Positions 17,401 to 20,982 of a stretch of DNA of 20,982 nt are shown piece after piece. Source of the DNA: Stramenopiles sp. TOSAG23-2 (taxonomy: Eukaryota > Sar); the NCBI GenBank assembly GCA_900128395.1, contig LT649545.1, forward strand, positions 1 to 20,982, read 5' to 3'. Numbering within the stretch: position 1 is the first letter of the stretch; each line of letters starts with the position of its first letter. The translations under genes and the position numbers were made by a program. The notes under the pieces are model-generated. The model saw only the letters and a list, made by a program, of their open reading frames with translations, was not told where the DNA came from and did not search any database.

Positions 17401-18759
17401 ATGTTATTAAGTAAAATAGTTTTGAAAACAGGAACAAGAGGTTCATTAATTAAAAGTGCGAAGAACAAGGTTAATTATACAACTACTACATTCAAAAAAA
17501 GATACTTTAATACGTCTTCTAAAACATGGAGAAGATATACGAATAAAACGTTTCATGAAAATGTTGGTGGTGATAACAATAGTACTTATATTCTTGCATC
17601 GGGGACAGTAGCCATTTCAACTGCATCTTTATTGTTTTCATCGTATATTTTTGCAGAGGAAGGTGAAGAGAAGAATTCAAATGCTTATGTAGCTGGCAAG
17701 GACAGTGAGAAAGAAGATGTAGAAAAAGAAGAAGAATTACCATCAAAAACCTGTAATACTATTTTAGCCGACCGTCACCGCGTATCTATTTGTGGGTGGC
17801 CAATACGTGGTGCCAGAGACAAAAATGATCCCAGGGTAAAAAATATCAAATCATTGTTTGAACACGTATGGCAATCAGGGTACGATGGAATAGAAATTAG
17901 TGTTGAAGATATGCTTGCAATGTATCCTAAGGAGGCGAAAAAAATGTCTTCATTAGAATTTGCTCAAATGTTGAAAGAGGAGGCAGATGAACATGGAATA
18001 CAAATTTTTGGTTCATTATATCTTGTCACAGATAACACACCTGTTGCGGAAAGACCTCGTCCACATGATATGGATTTTACTGAAGATGATTTTTGGGTAA
18101 GGATGGAGGAAAAACTTCGTTTGGACGTAGCAGCTGGGGCTGAATATGTTACATATCAAATTTGTTTACCACCAAGATTTATGAATACAGGTGGTGCATA
18201 CCGAGGCGATAAAAAATATTATCAAACAGTCTGTGAAAGATTGGAACGGTTGACACAATTATGTCATATGCTTAATTTAAATGTGTATTTCGAAACACAT
18301 ATAGATAGAATCTCAGAAGATCCTATAGCATTTGCAGAAATAATCCAGTTGTACGAAGATACATATGGAAGAAAATTGGAATTGAATGGGGATTTGTCCC
18401 ATTACATTTATCGTGGTATTACTAAAGGAGAGTCAATTGAGAATATCTTAAGTAGAGTGAATCATATGCATCAAAGAATGGCACGGACACACGGTGATTT
18501 AAGTGTGAATGTCGTTGATCCTATTGAGGATTGGAATAATAAAGGCGTCACCTATGAAGCGTTTGAGCTAAGCGCAAGAGTGTTGAAAAATGGTGGTGGA
18601 TTAAGTAGTAGAACTATTAGTGGTGAAAGTGGCCCAATTCATTTGTGTACTGATCCTCTTTCAAATGATGCAAAAATGGTTCCATTACTTCGTGCAATGT
18701 GTAGTGTTGCCGATGGTGAGTTAGACTATCCATTAACACGCAATCCGTTTTTGGAGTAA
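17401..18759 (+). CDS. Mitochondrial sugar-phosphate isomerase/epimerase-like TIM-barrel protein
   Basis: The product is a 452-residue intronless protein. Residues 1-50 are basic, hydroxyl-rich and nearly free of acids, like a mitochondrial presequence. Residues 63-85 are hydrophobic (YILASGTVAISTASLLFSSYIFA) and could anchor it in a membrane; an acidic linker follows (86-115). The rest fits the xylose-isomerase-like TIM barrel (AP endonuclease 2 family): VSICGWPIRGARD at the first strand, GYDGIEISVED, and candidate metal ligands Glu298 (YFETH), Asp331 and His334 (GDLSHY), His364 (RTHGDL) and Glu409 (SGES). These fit the Glu-Asp-His-Glu pattern of the family. The fold suggests isomerisation or epimerisation of a sugar or hydroxy acid, but no substrate can be named. 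The gap to the convergent tandem-GAF gene is 733 bp. Catalytic residues are assigned by pattern. Confidence 0.75.
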   Translation: MLLSKIVLKTGTRGSLIKSAKNKVNYTTTTFKKRYFNTSSKTWRRYTNKTFHENVGGDNNSTYILASGTVAISTASLLFSSYIFAEEGEEKNSNAYVAGKDSEKEDVEKEEELPSKTCNTILADRHRVSICGWPIRGARDKNDPRVKNIKSLFEHVWQSGYDGIEISVEDMLAMYPKEAKKMSSLEFAQMLKEEADEHGIQIFGSLYLVTDNTPVAERPRPHDMDFTEDDFWVRMEEKLRLDVAAGAEYVTYQICLPPRFMNTGGAYRGDKKYYQTVCERLERLTQLCHMLNLNVYFETHIDRISEDPIAFAEIIQLYEDTYGRKLELNGDLSHYIYRGITKGESIENILSRVNHMHQRMARTHGDLSVNVVDPIEDWNNKGVTYEAFELSARVLKNGGGLSSRTISGESGPIHLCTDPLSNDAKMVPLLRAMCSVADGELDYPLTRNPFLE

Positions 18760-19492
18760 GAAATTCAAGTACACGCGTACCTTGAACCCGTGTGTACAAT
18801 AATATGTCTGTGTACACACCGCCGAGAGAGAAGAGTGATTAGTACGATATGTTTATTTAAAGATCTTATTTTAAAATACGTATGTGTATTTTATTATGAT
18901 ACTTCGTATATGCATATATAATTAAGTTTACGCGCATAATTTATTTTTTTATTAATTTACTCATGTAATAATTCCTACTCTTCAAAAGAATACAATAATA
19001 TATTGAAATAATCTATCTCACACTTTAGTGTGTTGATATATATATTTAACCCATAATAGAGAATACCAATGAAGGCAAATAGATGGTATCAACTATTCGT
19101 AGGAGTTTTGATGAAAAACGAACATCATAGGAAGGCGGAGAATAAATTGTACCGGGCGTACAATTTTTTTGACATGTCTATAAATATTTAATTAATTGCA
19201 TATGATATGCATAACTTAAAATATATTAATACGAACTCGTATTTTTTTATTATTTTTAATATTATAAAATATACGAAGTATTTAAAATATTTAACCATCC
19301 ATGATATATACATTAAAAAAAACATTTGACGCACCACCCCACACTGGCCCCCGCCCCCCTCCCAACATATGTACGAACTTTGTATACAACGTACGACGTA
19401 TTAAAATTACAGAGAGACTCTATCATCTCTTTCGCTTTTCGCTTCTATCTTAATACATACGTCGTAAGAAAATCTTATTTATATAAATCTTT
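18760..19492. other. Convergent intergenic region with CGTA/TACG motifs
   Basis: No gene is seen in this 733-bp stretch; the plus-strand frame at 19326-19640 is a shadow of the GAF gene. About 17 CGTA/TACG tetramers occur, densest near 19371-19400 (GTACGAAC, ACGTACGACGTA) and 19456-19466. A GTGTGTACA hairpin lies at 18790-18819. A C-rich tract (CCCCCGCCCCCCTCCC-like) is at about 19338-19363. The size suggests longer 3' UTRs or an unseen non-coding transcript. Confidence 0.5.
18790..18819. terminator. Hairpin just downstream of the isomerase stop
   Basis: GTGTGTACA (18790-18798) and TGTACACAC (18811-18819) make a perfect 9-bp stem with a 12-nt loop, 31 bp after the stop codon. Another GTACACG/CGTGTGTAC pairing is possible between 18769 and 18796. 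It is a plausible 3' RNA structure; its role is unknown. Confidence 0.5.
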
Positions 19493-20686
19493 TCAATCAT
19501 CATCTTCCTCCTCCTCTTCATCAACTTCTTCAAGGATCGTTCCAGCCATTGCGACCTTTGCATCTTGTCCAGTACCTTTTTTGACAGTTACCATACGTTC
19601 AAACTCTGTCAAACGCCGTTTCTGTCTAGTAAATACTTGAGATTGTTCCATAATACCACCAGCAATACTTAAAAATACATTTAAAAGTTCTACATCTTGA
19701 GTAGTAAATTTTTCGCCACGGTTTTTGTTAATCAACTGGATAACAGCTAATACGGTTTTATTATCAGAAGCAAAAATAGGGCAACACAAAATTTGCTTTG
19801 TTCTGAAATTATGTTTTTTATCATAATCTTGATTAAATCTTGGGTCGTTATATGCATCTCTAATGTTTAAAACTTCCCCAGTCCGTCCTACATGACCAGC
19901 TAATCCAGACGTCATTGGAATACGAATTTCCACCGCACCTTGTAATGAATACAATTCCTCTCTTTGTCTATCAACTAAGAACAATGTGCACCGGCCTGCA
20001 TCTACCAATGCCGGTGTGCGATTTGTAAGAGTAAATGTCAAGGATGGCATGCCCATGCCGGAATTCACAGACTTGACGATGTCTAACAAAGCATGAATAC
20101 GCCCTTGTGTAACTTGTTCCATTTCCAAAGTCATGTAAGTCCGTAAAATAGCACCTAACTGAGTTTGAAGATGTGATAATATTATTGCATCTCTCTCAAC
20201 AAATGGTACTGGGGCGCTACCTTTTCCTTTTTTATTGATCACTTGCAAGACAGCTACGGTTGAGCCATCCTGGTCCTTAATTGGGCAACACATCATAGAT
20301 GTGGTTTTGTAACCAGTCTTAGCATCTGCATCCTGATTAAATCGATCATCTTTATATGCATCAGGTATATTCAACGTTTCCCCACTTTGATAAACGTGGC
20401 CTGATAGACCAGTATTCCAAGGTATACGAATATCAAGCGCATCATCATTACTAGAATGTTTAATAACTAATTGCTCATTGATTTTGTCTACGACGAAAAC
20501 AGTAGCACGATCGCAACCCATCATTTTACATGCTTCTTCTACAACGAGAGACGTTGCGTGTGACAATGTAGTGGCTTGACTGATTTTTTTAATCATTTCT
20601 AACATTCCTACTAAATGTTCAGCTAAAATACCATTTTTTTTTAAATTTGCAGCTGCAGCTTTATTTGATGAAGTAGAATTGCCCAT
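19493..20686 (-). CDS. N-myristoylated tandem GAF-domain protein
   Basis: The product has 397 residues with ATG at 20684-20686. MGNSTSSN fits the N-myristoylation consensus (Gly2, Ser6), so membrane anchoring is likely. GAF1 spans about 25-183 and GAF2 about 195-345. Both carry the cyclic-nucleotide-type core GL(S/A)GHV..(S/T)GE.LNI.DAY.D.RFNQD, then CCPI, ending V(I/L)Q(V/L)INK. The PDE-type NKFDE residues are partly visible: N151/K152/F162/D166 in GAF1 and N320/K321/F327/D331/E333 in GAF2. Such domains bind cAMP or cGMP in phosphodiesterases and adenylyl cyclases; binding here is inferred. No phosphodiesterase, cyclase or kinase domain follows: the protein ends in a basic helix and an acidic tail (EEVDEEEEEDDD). 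It could act as a stand-alone nucleotide sensor or a subunit partner. It is complete, with no frameshift. Confidence 0.85.
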   Translation of the reverse strand: MGNSTSSNKAAAANLKKNGILAEHLVGMLEMIKKISQATTLSHATSLVVEEACKMMGCDRATVFVVDKINEQLVIKHSSNDDALDIRIPWNTGLSGHVYQSGETLNIPDAYKDDRFNQDADAKTGYKTTSMMCCPIKDQDGSTVAVLQVINKKGKGSAPVPFVERDAIILSHLQTQLGAILRTYMTLEMEQVTQGRIHALLDIVKSVNSGMGMPSLTFTLTNRTPALVDAGRCTLFLVDRQREELYSLQGAVEIRIPMTSGLAGHVGRTGEVLNIRDAYNDPRFNQDYDKKHNFRTKQILCCPIFASDNKTVLAVIQLINKNRGEKFTTQDVELLNVFLSIAGGIMEQSQVFTRQKRRLTEFERMVTVKKGTGQDAKVAMAGTILEEVDEEEEEDDD

Positions 20687-20982
20687 GGTGATAACAGTAT
20701 ATCTATATACAAAAATCTGTATATATCTCTGAATCTATCGTTATATGAATATATATATATATATATGTAATATATATACAATATTTGTAAATATGATATA
20801 GAACTGATACTATATACAGATGATTTCTATCGAGAATGTATTAGGAGTATCCATGGATATGCCATGTATGTGCCCATGTGCCATATTATATTATTATTTA
20901 TCACACGTGTGTTAGTAGTGTATACCTGCAGTATATGGTAAAAAACGTGCCGTAGAGCGTTAAACGTGCCGTTCGGGCGATT
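20687..20982. other. 5' flank of the tandem-GAF gene
   Basis: No coding sequence is seen. It holds a (TA)n tract at about 20748-20766, the palindrome ATCCATGGAT near 20850, a series of CCATGT-type direct repeats at about 20860-20885, and GC-richer repeats at the right edge. The region continues beyond the window. Confidence 0.4.
20943..20972. repeat. Direct repeat at the window edge
   Basis: AAACGTGCCGT occurs at 20943-20953 and again at 20962-20972, a 19-bp period. The following bases (TCGGGCG) are GC-rich for this window, so a longer repeat or element may start here and be cut by the edge. Confidence 0.5.

Noticed and set aside
1-20982. tRNA, rRNA or CRISPR array
   Set aside because: No tRNA arm pattern, rRNA segment or regularly spaced repeat-spacer series was seen on either strand.
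1-20982. Giant-virus or bacterial origin of the window
   Set aside because: A spliceosomal intron, mitochondrial presequences, a BART protein and a THO subunit all point to a nuclear genome; no viral hallmark genes are present.

Overview
The window is nuclear DNA of an AT-rich, gene-dense microbial eukaryote. The signs are one clear spliceosomal intron (GTAAGT...AG, 230 bp), mitochondrial-type N-termini on two proteins, eukaryote-only families (F-BAR, BART, THO complex, tandem GAF), use of TAA and TGA as stops, and Asn/Asp/Ser/His homopolymer runs from AAT, GAT and CAT repeats. The BART-domain (ARL2BP/CFAP36-like) protein suggests a lineage that has or had cilia. I cannot place the organism further; a protist is likely, and nothing indicates bacteria or a giant virus.

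Layout, left to right: (1) 332-2760 +, SLC13/DASS-type anion transporter with RCK_C/TrkA-C-like insert, two exons; (2) 3167-4516 +, F-BAR-like protein; (3) 4836-5759 -, BART-domain protein; (4) 6615-8174 +, carbon-nitrogen hydrolase with intact Glu-Lys-Cys triad; (5) 8411-9262 -, THOC7-like coiled-coil protein; (6) 10191-12113 +, membrane-anchored mitochondrial AAA+ ATPase; (7) 12247-16548 -, 1433-residue coiled-coil protein; (8) 17401-18759 +, mitochondrial sugar-phosphate isomerase/epimerase-like TIM barrel; (9) 19493-20686 -, N-myristoylated tandem-GAF protein. From gene 2 onward the strand alternates strictly, giving four convergent and three divergent gene pairs. The genes do not form an obvious pathway; genes 6 and 8 share a predicted mitochondrial destination.

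The most interesting non-coding structure is a family of short foldback (MITE-like) repeats. One full copy lies at 9715-10035, a second at 16861-17106, and a truncated third at 9542-9610. All three lie in two divergent promoter regions, and both of those regions also share a TATA / TAGTTAGTGG / CTGG-cluster arrangement on the minus strand. A second pattern is a marked excess of CGTA/TACG motifs (CGTACG, ACGTAC, ACGCGT) just downstream of stop codons, rare in the divergent 5' regions outside the foldback repeats. This may be a 3'-end signal. Both patterns come from reading the sequence by eye and need genome-wide counting.
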